Of a stretch of DNA of 64,000 bases, positions 46,201 through 59,800 are shown piece by piece. A program made the position numbers and the translations under genes. Position 1 is the first letter of the stretch. Each line of letters begins with the position of its first letter. Where the stretch lies: the NCBI GenBank assembly GCA_916613615.1, contig OU744724.1, forward strand, positions 46,044,662 to 46,108,661. Direction: 5' to 3'. Source of the DNA: Steromphala cineraria (lineage: Eukaryota; Mollusca; Gastropoda; Trochida; Trochidae). The notes below the pieces were generated by a model that did no database searches, was not told the origin of the DNA, and saw nothing but the letters and a program-made list of their open reading frames with translations.

Positions 46201-49200
46201 AGGGAGTTCCAGTTCCATGGACCAAACATTTGGGCTTCAATATACAAGTGGAGGGGTTAATAAGAGAGCGGAGGTAGGGAGTTCCAGTTCCATGGACCAA
46301 ACATTGGGGCTTCAATATACAAGTGGAGGGGTTAATAAGAGCGGAGGTAGGGAGTTCCAGTTCCATGGACCAAACATTGGGGCTTCAATATACAAGTGGA
46401 GGGGTTAATAAGAGAGCGGAGGTAGGGAGTTCCAGTTCCATGGACCAAACATTGGGGCTTTAATATACAAATGGAGGGGTTAATAAGAGAGCGGAGGTAG
46501 GTAGTTCCAGTTCCATGGACCAAACATTGGGGCTTCAATATACAAGTGGAGGGGTTAATAAGAGCGGAGGTAGGGAGTTCCAGTTCCATGGACCAAACAT
46601 TGGGGCTTCAATATACAAGTCGAGGAGTTAATAAGAGCGGAGGTAGGGAGTTCCAGTTCCATGGACCAAACATTGGGGCTTCACTATACAAGTGGAGGGG
46701 TTGATAAGAGAGCGGAGGTAGTGAGTTCCAGTTCCATGGACCAAACATTTGGGCTTCAATATACAAGTGGAGGGGTTAATAAGAGAGCGGAGGTAGGAAG
46801 TTCCAGTTCCATGGACCAAACATTGGGGCTTCAATATACAAATGGAGGGGTTAATAAGAAAGCGGAGGTAGGGAGTTCCAGTTCCATGGACCAAACATTC
46901 GGGCTTCAATATACAAGTGGAGGGGTTTATAAGAGCGGGGATAGGGAGTTCCAGTTCCATGGACCAAACATTGGGGCTTTAATATACAAATGGAGGGGTT
47001 TATAAGAGAGCGGAGGTAGGGAGTTCCAGTTCCATGAACCAAACATTGGGGCTTCAATATACAAGTGGAGGGGTTAATAAGAGAGCGGAGGTAGGTAGTT
47101 CCAGTTCCATGGACCAAACATTGGGGCTTTAATATACAAATAGAGGGGTTTATAAGAGAGCGGAGGTAGGGAGTTCCAGTTCCATGAACCAAACATTGGG
47201 GCTTCAATATACAAGTGGAGGGGTTAATAAGAGAGCGGAGGTAGGGAGTTCCAGTTCCATGGACCAAACATTGGGGCTTCAATATACAAGTGGAGGGGTT
47301 AATAAGAGCGGAGGTAGGGAGTTCCAGTTCCATGGACCAAACATTGGGGCTTCACAATACAAGTGGAGGGGTTGATAAGAGAGCGGAGGTAGTGAGTTCC
47401 AGTTCCATGGACCAAACATTTGGGCTTCAATATACAAGTGGAGGGGTTAATAAGAGAGCGGAGGTAGGAAGTTCCAGTTCCATGAACCAAACATTGGGGC
47501 TTCAATATACAAGTGGAGGGGTTAATAAGAGAGCGGAGGTAGGTAGTTCCAGTTCCATGAACCAAACATTGGGGCTTCAATATACAAGTGGAGGGGTTAA
47601 TAAGAGAGCGGAGGTACGTAGTTCCAGTTCCATGAACCAAACATTGGGGCTTCAATATACAAGTGGAGGGGTTAATAAGAGAGCGGAGGTAGGTAGTTCC
47701 AGTTCCATGGACCAAACATTGGGGCTTTAATATACAAATGGAGGGGTTTATAAGAGAGCGGAGGTAGGGAGTTCCAGTTCCATGAACCAAACATTGGGGC
47801 TTCAATATACAAGTGGAGGGGTTAATAAGAGAGCGGAGGTAGGTACTTCCAGTTCCATGGACCAAACATTGGGGCTTTAATATACAAATGGAGGGGTTTA
47901 TAAGAGAGCGGAGGTAGGGAGTTCCAGTTCCATGGACCAAACATTCGGGCTTTAATATACAAATGGAGGGGTTTATAAGAGAGCGGAGGTAGGTAGTTCC
48001 AGTTCCATGGACCAAACATTCGGGCTTCAATATACAAGTGGAGGGGTTAATAAGAGAGCGGAGGTAGGGAGTTCCAGTTCCATGGACCAAACATTGGGGC
48101 TTCAATATACAAGTGGAGGGGTTAATAAGAGAGCGGAGGTAGGTAGTTCCAGTTCCATGGACCAAACATTCGGGCTTTAATATACAAATGGAGGGGTTTA
48201 TAAGAGAGCGGAGGTAGGGAGTTCCAGTTCCATGGACCAAACATTCGGGCTTCAATATACAAGTGGAGGGGTTTATAAGAGCGGGGGTAGGGAGTTCCAG
48301 TTCCATGGACCAAACATTGGGGCTTCAATATACAAGTGGAGGGGTTAATAAGAGAGCGGAGGTAGGGAGTTCCAGTTCCATGGACCAAACATTGGGGCTT
48401 CAATATACAAGTGGAGGGGTTAATAAGAGAGCGGAGGTAGGTAGTTCCAGTTCCATGGACCAAGCATTGGGGCTTTAATATACAAATGGAGGGGTTAATA
48501 AGAGAGCGGAGGTAGGGAGTTCCAGTTCCATGGACCAAACATTGGGGCTTCAATATACAAGTGGAGGGGTTAATAAGAGCGGAGGTAGGGAGTTCAAGTT
48601 CCATGGACCAAACATTGGGGCTTCACTATACAAGTGGAGGGGTTGATAAGAGAGCGGAGGTAGTGAGTTCCAGTTCCATGGACCAAACATTGGGGCTTCA
48701 ATATACAAGTGGAGGGGTTAATAAGAGAGCGGAGGTAGGTAGTTCCAGTTCCATGGACCAAACATTGGGGCTTTAATATACAAATGGAGGGGTTTATAAG
48801 AGAGCGGAGGTAGGGAGTTCCAGTTCCATGAACCAAACATTGGGGCTTCAATATACAAGTGGAGGGGTTAATAAGAGAGCGGAGGTAGGGAGTTCCAGTT
48901 CCATGGACCAAACATTGGGGCTTCAATATACAAGTGGAGGGGTTAATAAGAGCGGAGGTAGGGAGTTCAAGTTCCATGGACCAAACATTGGGGCTTCACT
49001 ATACAAGTGGAGGGGTTGATAAGAGAGCGGAGGTAGTGAGTTCCAGTTCCATGGACCAAACATTGGGGCTTCAATATACAAGTGGAGGGGTTAATAAGAG
49101 AGCGGAGGTAGGAAGTTCCAGTTCCATGAACCAAACATTGGGGCTTCAATATACAAGTGGAGGGGTTAATAAGAGAGCGGAGGTACGTAGTTCCAGTTCC

Positions 49201-50872
49201 ATGAACCAAACATTGGGGCTTCAATATACAAGTGGAGGGGTTAATAAGAGAGCGGAGGTAGGTAGTTCCAGTTCCATGGACCAAACATTGGGGCTTTAAT
49301 ATACAAATGGAGGGGTTTATAAGAGAGCGGAGGTAGGGAGTTCCAGTTCCATGAACCAAACATTGGGGCTTCAATATACAAGTGGAGGGGTTAATAAGAG
49401 AGCGGAGGTAGGGAGTTCCAGTTCCATGGACCAAACATTGGGGCTTTAATATACAAATGGAGGGGTTAATAAGAAAGCGGAGGTAGGTAGTTCCAGTTCC
49501 ATGAACCAAACATTGGGGCTTCAATATACAAGTGGAGGGGTTAATAAGAGAGCGGAGGTAGGTAGTTCCAGCTCCATGGACCAAACATTGGGGCTTTAAT
49601 ATACAAATGGAGGGGTTAATAAGAGAGCGGAGGTAGGTAGTTCCAGTTCCATGAACCAAACATTGGGGCTTCAATATACAAGTGGAGGGGTTAATAAGAG
49701 AGCGGAGGTAGGTAGTTCCAGTTCCATGAACCAAACATTGGGGCTTTAATATACAAATGGAGGGGTTAACAAGAGAGCGGAGGTAGGTAGTTCCAGTTCC
49801 ATGAACCAAACATTGGGGCTTCAATATACAAGTGGAGGGGTTAATAAGAGAGCGGAGGTAGGTGGTTCCAGTTCCATTGACCAAACATTGGGGCTTTAAT
49901 ATACAAGTGGAGGGGTTAATAAGAGAGCGGAGGTAGGTAGTTCCAGTTCCATGGACCAAACACTGGGGCTTTAACATACAAGTGGAGGGGTTAATAAGAG
50001 CGGAGGTAGGGAGTTCCAGTTCCATGGACCAAACATTGGGGCTTTAATATACAAGTGGAGGGGTTAATAAGAGAGCGGAGGTAGGTAGTTCCAGTTCCAT
50101 GGACCAAACATTGGCGCTTTAACATACAAGTGGAGGGGTTTATAAGAGAGCGGAGGTAGGTATTTCCAGTTCCATGGACCAAACATTGGGGCTTCAATAT
50201 ACAAGTGGAGGAGTTAATAAGAGAGCGGAGGTAGGTAGTTCCAGTTCCATGGACCAAACATTGGGGCTTTAACATACAAGTGGAGGGGTTAATAAGAGCG
50301 GAGGTAGGGAGTTCCAGTTCCATGGACCAAACATTGGGGCTTCAATATACAAGTGGAGGGGTTAATAAGAGAGCGGAGGTAGGGAGTTCCAGTTCCATGG
50401 ACCAAACATTGGGGCTTTAATATACAAATGGAGGGGTTTATAAGAGAGCGGAGGTAGGGAGTTCCAGTTCCATGGACCAAACATTGGGGCTTCAATATAC
50501 AAGTGGAGGGGTTAATAAGAGCGGAGGTAGGGAGTTCCAGTTCCATGGACCAAACATTGGGGCTTTAATATACAAGTGGAGGGGTTTATAAGAGCGGGGG
50601 TAGGGAGTTCCAGTTCCATGGACCAAACATTGGGGCTTCAATATACAAGTGGAGGGGTAAATAAGAGAGCGGAGGTAGAGAGCTCCAGTTCCAGAACCAA
50701 ACATTGGGGCTTTAATATACAAGTGGAGGGGTTAATAAGAAAGCGGAGGTAGGTAGTTCCAGTTCCATGAACCAAACATTGGGGCTTCAATATACAAGTG
50801 GAGGGGTTAATAAGAGAGCGGAGGTAGGGAGTTCCAGTTCCATGGACCAAACATTGGGGCTTTAACATACAA
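37259..50872. repeat. Two higher-order blocks of about 6.8 kb
   Basis: Marker units recur with the same order at offsets of 6838 bp and then 6776 bp. The unit with GGAATAAAC lies at 38864, 45702 and 52478; the GAGCTCC unit at 37066, 43904 and 50680. The 62-bp difference between periods is close to one monomer with small length variants. Each block also contains an internal repeat of the GAGCTCC region in the first copy (40852), so blocks are themselves built from smaller duplications. Confidence 0.8.
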
Positions 50873-53800
50873 GTGGAGGGGTTAATAAGAGCGGAGGTAG
50901 TGAGTTCCAGTTCCATGGACCAAACATTTGGGCTTCAACATACAAGTGGAGGGGTTAATAAGAGAGCGGAGGTAGGGAGTTCCAGTTCCATGGACCAAAC
51001 ATTCGGGCTTCAATATACAAGTGGAGGGGTTAATAAGAGCGGGGGTAGGGAGTTCCAGTTCCATGGACCAAACATTGGGGCTTTAATATACAAATGGAAG
51101 GGTTAATAAGAGAGCGGAGGTAGGGAGTTCCAGTTCCATGGACCAAACATTGGGGCTTCAATATACAAGTGGAGGGGTTAATAAGAGAGCGGAGGTAGGG
51201 AGTTCCAGTTCCATGGACCAAACATTGGGGCTTTAACATACAAGTGGAGGGGTTAATAAGAGCGGAGGTAGGGAGTTCCAGTTCCATGGACCAAACATTC
51301 GGGCTTCAATATACAAGTAGAGGGGTTAATAAGAGCGGGGGTAGTGAGTTCCAGTTCCATGGACCAAACATTGGGGCTTTAATATACAAGTGGAGGGGTT
51401 TATAAGAGCGGGGGTAGGGAGTTCCAGTTCCATGGACCAAACATTGGGGCTTTAATATACAAATGGAGGGGTTAATAAGAGCGGAGGTAGGGAGTTCCAG
51501 TTCCATGGACCAAACATTCGGGCTTTAATATACAAGTGGAGGGGTTTATAAGAGAGCGGAGGTAGGGAGTTCCAGTTCCATGAACCAAACATTGGGGCTT
51601 CAATATACAAGTGGAGGGGTTAATAAGAGAGCGGAGGTAGGTAGTTCCAGTTCCATTGACCAAACATTGGGGCTTCAATAGACAAGTGGAGGGGTTAATA
51701 AGAGAGCGGAGGTAGGTAGTTCCAGTTCCATGGACCAAACATTGGGGCTTTAATATACAAGTGGAGGGGTTAATAAGAGCGGAGGTAGGGAGTTCCAGTT
51801 CCATGGACCAAACATTCGGGCTTTAATATACAAGTGGAGGGGTTTATAAGAAAGCGGAGGTAGGTAGTTCCAGTTCCATGGACCAAACATTGGGGCTTTA
51901 ACATACAAGTGGAGGGGTTTATAAGAGAGCGGAGGTAGGTAGTTCCAGTTCCATGGACCAAACATTCGGGCTTTAATATACAAGTGGAGGGGTTTATAAG
52001 AGAGCGGAGGTAGGTAGTTCCAGTTCCATGGACCAAACATTGGGGCTTCAATATACAAGTGGAGGGGTTAATAAGAGAGCGGAGGTAGGTAGTTCCAGTT
52101 CCATGGACCAAACATTGGGGCTTCAATATACAAGTGGAGGGGTTAATAAGAGCGGAGGTAGGGAGTTCCAGTTCCATGGACCAAACATTGTGGCTTCACT
52201 ATACAAGTGGAGGGGTTGATAAGAGAGCGGAGGTAGTGAGTTCCAGTTCCATGGACCAAACATTTGGGCTTCAATATACAAGTGGAGGGGTTAATAAGAG
52301 AGCGGAGGTAGGAAGTTCCAGTTCCATGAACCAAACATTGGGGCTTCAATATACAAGTGGAGGGGTTAATAAGAGAGCGGAGGTAGGTAGTTCCAGTTCC
52401 ATGAACCAAACATTGGGGCTTCAATATACAAGTGGAGGGGTTAATAAGAGAGCGGAGGTAGGTAGTTCCAGTTCCATGGAATAAACATTGGGGCTTTAAC
52501 ATACAAGTGGAGGTGTTTATAAGAGAGCGGAGGTAGGTAGTTCCAGTTCCATGGACCAAACATTGGGGCTTTAACATACAAGTGGAGGGGTTAATAAGAG
52601 CGGAGGTAGGGAGTTCCAGTTCCATGGACCAAACATTGGGGCTTTAATATACAAGTGGAGGGGTTAATAAGAGAGCGGAGGTAGGGAGTTCCAGTTCCAT
52701 GGACCAAACATTGGGGCTTCAATATACAAGTGGAGGGGTTAATAAGAGCGGAGGTTGGGAGTTCCAGTTCCATGGACCAAACATTGGGGCTTCAATATAC
52801 AAGTGGAGGGGTTAATAAGAGCGGAGGTAGGAAGTTCCAGTTCCATGGACCAAACATTGGGGCTTCAATATACAAGTGGAGGAGTTAATAAGAGAGCGGA
52901 GGTAGGTAGTTCCAGTTCCATGGACCAAACATTGGGGCTTCAACATACAAGTGGAGGGGTTAATAAGAGCGGAGGTAGGGAGTTCCAGTTCCATGGACCA
53001 AACATTTGGGCTTCAATATACAAGTGGAGGGGTTAATAAGAGAGCGGAGGTAGGGAGTTCCAGTTCCATGGACCAAACATTGGGGCTTCAATATACAAGT
53101 GGAGGGGTTAATAAGAGCGGAGGTAGGGAGTTCCAGTTCCATGGACCAAACATTGGGGCTTCAATATACAAGTGGAGGGGTTAATAAGAGAGCGGAGGTA
53201 GGGAGTTCCAGTTCCATGGACCAAACATTGGGGCTTTAATATACAAATGGAGGGGTTAATAAGAGAGCGGAGGTAAGTAGTTCCAGTTCCATGGACCAAA
53301 CATTGGGGCTTCAATATACAAGTGGAGGGGTTAATAAGAGCGGAGGTAGGGAGTTCCAGTTCCATGGACCAAACATTGGGGCTTCAATATACAAGTCGAG
53401 GAGTTAATAAGAGCGGAGGTAGGGAGTTCCAGTTCCATGGACCAAACATTGGGGCTTCACTATACAAGTGGAGGGGTTGATAAGAGAGCGGAGGTAGTGA
53501 GTTCCAGTTCCATGGACCAAACATTTGGGCTTCAATATACAAGTGGAGGGGTTAATAAGAGAGCGGAGGTAGGAAGTTCCAGTTCCATGGACCAAACATT
53601 GGGGCTTCAATATACAAATGGAGGGGTTAATAAGAAAGCGGAGGTAGGGAGTTCCAGTTCCATGGACCAAACATTCGGGCTTCAATATACAAGTGGAGGG
53701 GTTTATAAGAGCGGGGGTAGGGAGTTCCAGTTCCATGGACCAAACATTGGGGCTTTAATATACAAATGGAGGGGTTTATAAGAGAGCGGAGGTAGGGAGT

Positions 53801-56800
53801 TCCAGTTCCATGAACCAAACATTGGGGCTTCAATATACAAGTGGAGGGGTTAATAAGAGAGCGGAGGTAGGTAGTTCCAGTTCCATGGACCAAACATTGG
53901 GGCTTTAATATACAAATAGAGGGGTTTATAAGAGAGCGGAGGTAGGGAGTTCCAGTTCCATGAACCAAACATTGGGGCTTCAATATACAAGTGGAGGGGT
54001 TAATAAGAGAGCGGAGGTAGGGAGTTCCAGTTCCATGGACCAAACATTGGGGCTTCAATATACAAGTGGAGGGGTTAATAAGAGCGGAGGTAGGGAGTTC
54101 CAGTTCCATGGACCAAACATTGGGGCTTCACAATACAAGTGGAGGGGTTGATAAGAGAGCGGAGGTAGTGAGTTCCAGTTCCATGGACCAAACATTTGGG
54201 CTTCAATATACAAGTGGAGGGGTTAATAAGAGAGCGGAGGTAGGGAGTTCCAGTTCCATGGACCAAACATTCGGGCTTTAATATACAAGTGGAGGGGTTT
54301 ATAAGAGAGCGGAGGTAGGTAGTTCCAGTTCCATGAACCAAACATTGGGGCTTCAATATACAAGTGGAGGGGTTAATAAGAGAGCGGAGGTAGGTAGTTC
54401 CAGTTCCATTGACCAAACATTGGGGCTTCAATAGACAAGTGGAGGGGTTAATAAGAGAGCGGAGGTAGGTAGTTCCAGTTCCATGGACCAAACATTGGGG
54501 CTTTAACATACAAGTGGAGGGGTTAATAAGAGCGGAGGTAGGGAGTTCCAGTTCCATGGACCAAACATTCGGGCTTTAATATACAAGTGGAGGGGTTTAT
54601 AAGAAAGCGGAGGTAGGTAGTTCCAGTTCCATGGACCAAACATTGGGGCTTTAACATACAAGTGGAGGGGTTTATAAGAGAGCGGAGGTAGGTAGTTCCA
54701 GTTCCATGGACCAAACATTCGGGCTTTAATATACAAGTGGAGGGGTTTATAAGAGAGCGGAGGTAGGTAGTTCCAGTTCCATGGACCAAACATTGGGGCT
54801 TCAATATACAAGTGGAGGGGTTAATAAGAGAGCGGAGGTAGGGAGTTCCAGTTCCATGGACCAAACATTGGGGCTTCAATATACAAGTGGAGGGGTTAAT
54901 AAGAGCGGAGGTAGGGAGTTCCAGTTCCATGGACCAAACATTGTGGCTTCACTATACAAGTGGAGGGGTTGATAAGAGAGCGGAGGTAGTGAGTTCCAGT
55001 TCCATGGACCAAACATTTGGGCTTCAATATACAAGTGGAGGGGTTAATAAGAGAGCGGAGGTAGGAAGTTCCAGTTCCATGGACCAAACATTGGGGCTTC
55101 AATATACAAGTGGAGGGGTTAATAAGAGAGCGGAGGTACGTAGTTCCAGTTCCATGAACCAAACATTGGGGCTTCAATATACAAGTGGAGGGGTTAATAA
55201 GAGAGCGGAGGTAGGTAGTTCCAGTTCCATGGAATAAACATTGGGGCTTTAACATACAAGTGGAGGGGTTTATAAGAGAGCGGAGGTAGGTAGTTCCAGT
55301 TCCATGGACCAAACATTGGGGCTTTAACATACAAGTGGAGGGGTTAATAAGAGCGGAGGTAGGGAGTTCCAGTTCCATGGACCAAACATTGGGGCTTTAA
55401 CATACAAGTGGAGGGGTTAATAAGAGAGCGGAGGTAGGGAGTTCCAGTTCCATGGACCAAACATTGGGGCTTCAATATACAAGTGGAGGGGTTAATAAGA
55501 GCGGAGGTTGGGAGTTCCAGTTCCATGGACCAAACATTGGGGCTTCAATATACAAGTGGAGGGGTTAATAAGAGCGGAGGTAGGGAGTTCCAGTTCCATG
55601 GACCAAACATTGGGGCTTCAATATACAAGTGGAGGAGTTAATAAGAGAGCGGAGGTAGGTAGTTCCAGTTCCATGGACCAAACATTGGGGCTTCAACATA
55701 CAAGTGGAGGGGTTAATAAGAGCGGAGGTAGGGAGTTCCAGTTCCATGGACCAAACATTTGGGCTTCAATATACAAGTGGAGGGGTTAAAAAGAGAGCGG
55801 AGGTAGGGAGTTCCAGTTCCATGGACCAAACATTGGGGCTTCAATATACAAGTGGAGGGGTTAATAAGAGCGGAGGTAGGGAGTTCCAGTTCCATGGACC
55901 AAACATTGGGGCTTCAATATACAAGTGGAGGGGTTAATAAGAGAGCGGAGGTAGGGAGTTCCAGTTCCATGGACCAAACATTGGGGCTTTAATATACAAA
56001 TGGAGGGGTTAATAAGAGAGCGGAGGTAAGTAGTTCCAGTTCCATGGACCAAACATTGGGGCTTCAATATACAAGTGGAGGGGTTAATAAGAGCGGAGGT
56101 AGGGAGTTCCAGTTCCATGGACCAAACATTGGGGCTTCAATATACAAGTCGAGGAGTTAATAAGAGCGGAGGTAGGGAGTTCCAGTTCCATGGACCAAAC
56201 ATTGGGGCTTCACTATACAAGTGGAGGGGTTGATAAGAGAGCGGAGGTAGTGAGTTCCAGTTCCATGGACCAAACATTTGGGCTTCAATATACAAGTGGA
56301 GGGGTTAATAAGAGAGCGGAGGTAGGGAGTTCCAGTTCCATGGACCAAACATTGGGGCTTCAATATACAAGTGGAGGGGTTAATAAGAGAGCGGAGGTAG
56401 GGAGTTCCAGTTCCATGGACCAAACATTGGGGCTTCAATATACAAGTGGAGGGGTTTATAAGAGCGGGGGTAGGGAGTTCCAGTTCCATGGACCAAACAT
56501 TGGGGCTTTAATATACAAATGGAGGGGTTTATAAGAGAGCGGAGGTAGGGAGTTCCAGTTCCATGAACCAAACATTGGGGCTTCAATATACAAGTGGAGG
56601 GGTTAATAAGAGAGCGGAGGTAGGTAGTTCCAGTTCCATGGACCAAACATTGGGGCTTTAATATACAAATAGAGGGGTTTATAAGAGAGCGGAGGTAGGG
56701 AGTTCCAGTTCCATGAACCAAACATTGGGGCTTCAATATACAAGTGGAGGGGTTAATAAGAGAGCGGAGGTAGGGAGTTCCAGTTCCATGGACCAAACAT

Positions 56801-59800
56801 TGGGGCTTTAATATACAAGTGGAGGGGTTAATAAGAGCGGAGGTAGGGAGTTCCAGTTCCATGGACCAAACATTGGGGCTTCACAATACAAGTGGAGGGG
56901 TTGATAAGAGAGCGGAGGTAGTGAGTTCCAGTTCCATGGACCAAACATTGGGGCTTCAATATACAAGTGGAGGGGTTAATAAGAGAGCGGAGGTAGGAAG
57001 TTCCAGTTCCATGAACCAAACATTGGGGCTTCAATATACAAGTGGAGGGGTTAATAAGAGAGCGGAGGTACGTAGTTCCAGTTCCATGAACCAAACATTG
57101 GGGCTTCAATATACAAGTGGAGGGGTTAATAAGAGAGCGGAGGTACGTAGTTCCAGTTCCATGAACCAAACATTGGGGCTTCAATATACAAGTGGAGGGG
57201 TTAATAAGAGAGCGGAGGTAGGTAGTTCCAGTTCCATGGACCAAACATTGGGGCTTTAATATACAAATGGAGGGGTTTATAAGAGAGCGGAGGTAGGGAG
57301 TTCCAGTTCCATGAACCAAACATTGGGGCTTCAATATACAAGTGGAGGGGTTAATAAGAGAGCGGAGGTAGGTACTTCCAGTTCCATGGACCAAACATTG
57401 GGGCTTTAATATACAAATGGAGGGGTTTATAAGAGAGCGGAGGTAGGGAGTTCCAGTTCCATGGACCAAACATTCGGGCTTTAATATACAAATGGAGGGG
57501 TTTATAAGAGAGCGGAGGTAGGTAGTTCCAGTTCCATGGACCAAACATTGGGGCTTCAATATACAAGTGGAGGGGTTAATAAGAGAGCGGAGGTAGGGAG
57601 TTCCAGTTCCATGGACCAAACATTGGGGCTTCAATATACAAGTGGAGGGGTTAATAAGAGAGCGGAGGTAGGTAGTTCCAGTTCCATGGACCAAACATTC
57701 GGGCTTTAATATACAAATGGAGGGGTTTATAAGAGAGCGGAGGTAGGGAGTTCCAGTTCCATGGACCAAACATTCGGGCTTCAATATACAAGTGGAGGGG
57801 TTTATAAGAGCGGGGGTAGGGAGTTCCAGTTCCATGGACCAAACATTGGGGCTTCAATATACAAGTGGAGGGGTTAATAAGAGAGCGGAGGTAGGGAGTT
57901 CCAGTTCCATGGACCAAACATTGGGGCTTCAATATACAAGTGGAGGGGTTAATAAGAGAGCGGAGGTAGGTAGTTCCAGTTCCATGGACCAAGCATTGGG
58001 GCTTTAATATACAAATGGAGGGGTTTATAAGAGAGCGGAGGTAGGGAGTTCCAGTTCCATGAACCAAACATTGGGGCTTCAATATACAAGTGGAGGGGTT
58101 AATAAGAGAGCGGAGGTAGGTAGTTCCAGTTCCATGGACCAAACATTGGGGCTTTAATATACAAATGGAGGGGTTTATAAGAGAGCGGAGGTAGGGAGTT
58201 CCAGTTCCATGGACCAAACATTGGGGCTTCAATATACAAGTGGAGGGGTTAATAAGAGAGCGGAGGTAGGGAGTTCCAGTTCCATGGACCAAACATTGGG
58301 GCTTCAATATACAAGTGGAGGGGTTAATAAGAGCGGAGGTAGGGAGTTCAAGTTCCATGGACCAAACATTGGGGCTTCACTATACAAGTGGAGGGGTTGA
58401 TAAGAGAGCGGAGGTAGTGAGTTCCAGTTCCATGGACCAAACATTTGGGCTTCAATATACAAGTGGAGGGGTTAATAAGAGAGCGGAGGTAGGAAGTTCC
58501 AGTTCCATGAACCAAACATTGGGGCTTCAATATACAAGTGGAGGGGTTAATAAGAGAGCGGAGGTACGTAGTTCCAGTTCCATGAACCAAACATTGGGGC
58601 TTCAATATACAAGTGGAGGGGTTAATAAGAGAGCGGAGGTAGGTAGTTCCAGTTCCATGGACCAAACATTGGGGCTTTAATATACAAATGGAGGGGTTTA
58701 TAAGAGAGCGGAGGTAGGGAGTTCCAGTTCCATGAACCAAACATTGGGGCTTCAATATACAAGTGGAGGGGTTAATAAGAGAGCGGAGGTAGGTAGTTCC
58801 AGTTCCATGGACCAAACATTGGGGCTTTAATATACAAGTGGAGGGGTTAATAAGAAAGCGGAGGTAGGTAGTTCCAGTTCCATGAACCAAACATTGGGGC
58901 TTCAATATACAAGTGGAGGGGTTAATAAGAGAGCGGAGGTAGGTAGTTCCAGTTCCATGGACCAAACATTGGGGCTTCAATATACAAATGGAGGGGTTTA
59001 TAAGAGAGCGGAGGTAGGGAGTTCCAGTTCCATGAACCAAACATTGGGGCTTCAATATACAAGTGGAGGGGTTAATAAGAGAGCGGAGGTAGGTAGTTCC
59101 AGTTCCATGGACCAAACATTGGGGCTTTAATATACAAATGGAGGGGTTTATAAGAGAGCGGAGGTAGGGAGTTCCAGTTCCATGAACCAAACATTGGGGC
59201 TTCAATATACAAGTGGAGGGGTTAATAAGAGAGCGGAGGTAGGTAGTTCCAGTTCCATTGACCAAACATTGGGGCTTCAATATACAAGTGGAGGGGTTAA
59301 TAAGAGAGCGGAGGTAGGTAGTTCCAGTTCCATGGACCAAACACTGGGGCTTTAACATACAAGTGGAGGGGTTAATAAGAGCGGAGGTAGGGAGTTCCAG
59401 TTCCATGGACCAAACATTCGGGCTTTAATATACAAGTGGAGGGGTTAATAAGAAAGCGGAGGTAGGTAGTTCCAGTTCCATGGACCAAACATTGGCGCTT
59501 TAACATACAAGTGGAGGGGTTTATAAGAGAGCGGAGGTAGGTATTTCCAGTTCCATGGACCAAACATTGGGGCTTCAATATACAAGTGGAGGAGTTAATA
59601 AGAGAGCGGAGGTAGGTAGTTCCAGTTCCATGGACCAAACATTGGGGCTTTAACATACAAGTGGAGGGGTTAATAAGAGCGGAGGTAGGGAGTTCCAGTT
59701 CCATGGACCAAACATTTGGGCTTTAATATACAAGTGGAGGGGTTAATAAGAGCGGAGGTAGGGAGTTCCAGTTCCATGGACCAAACATTGGGGCTTCAAT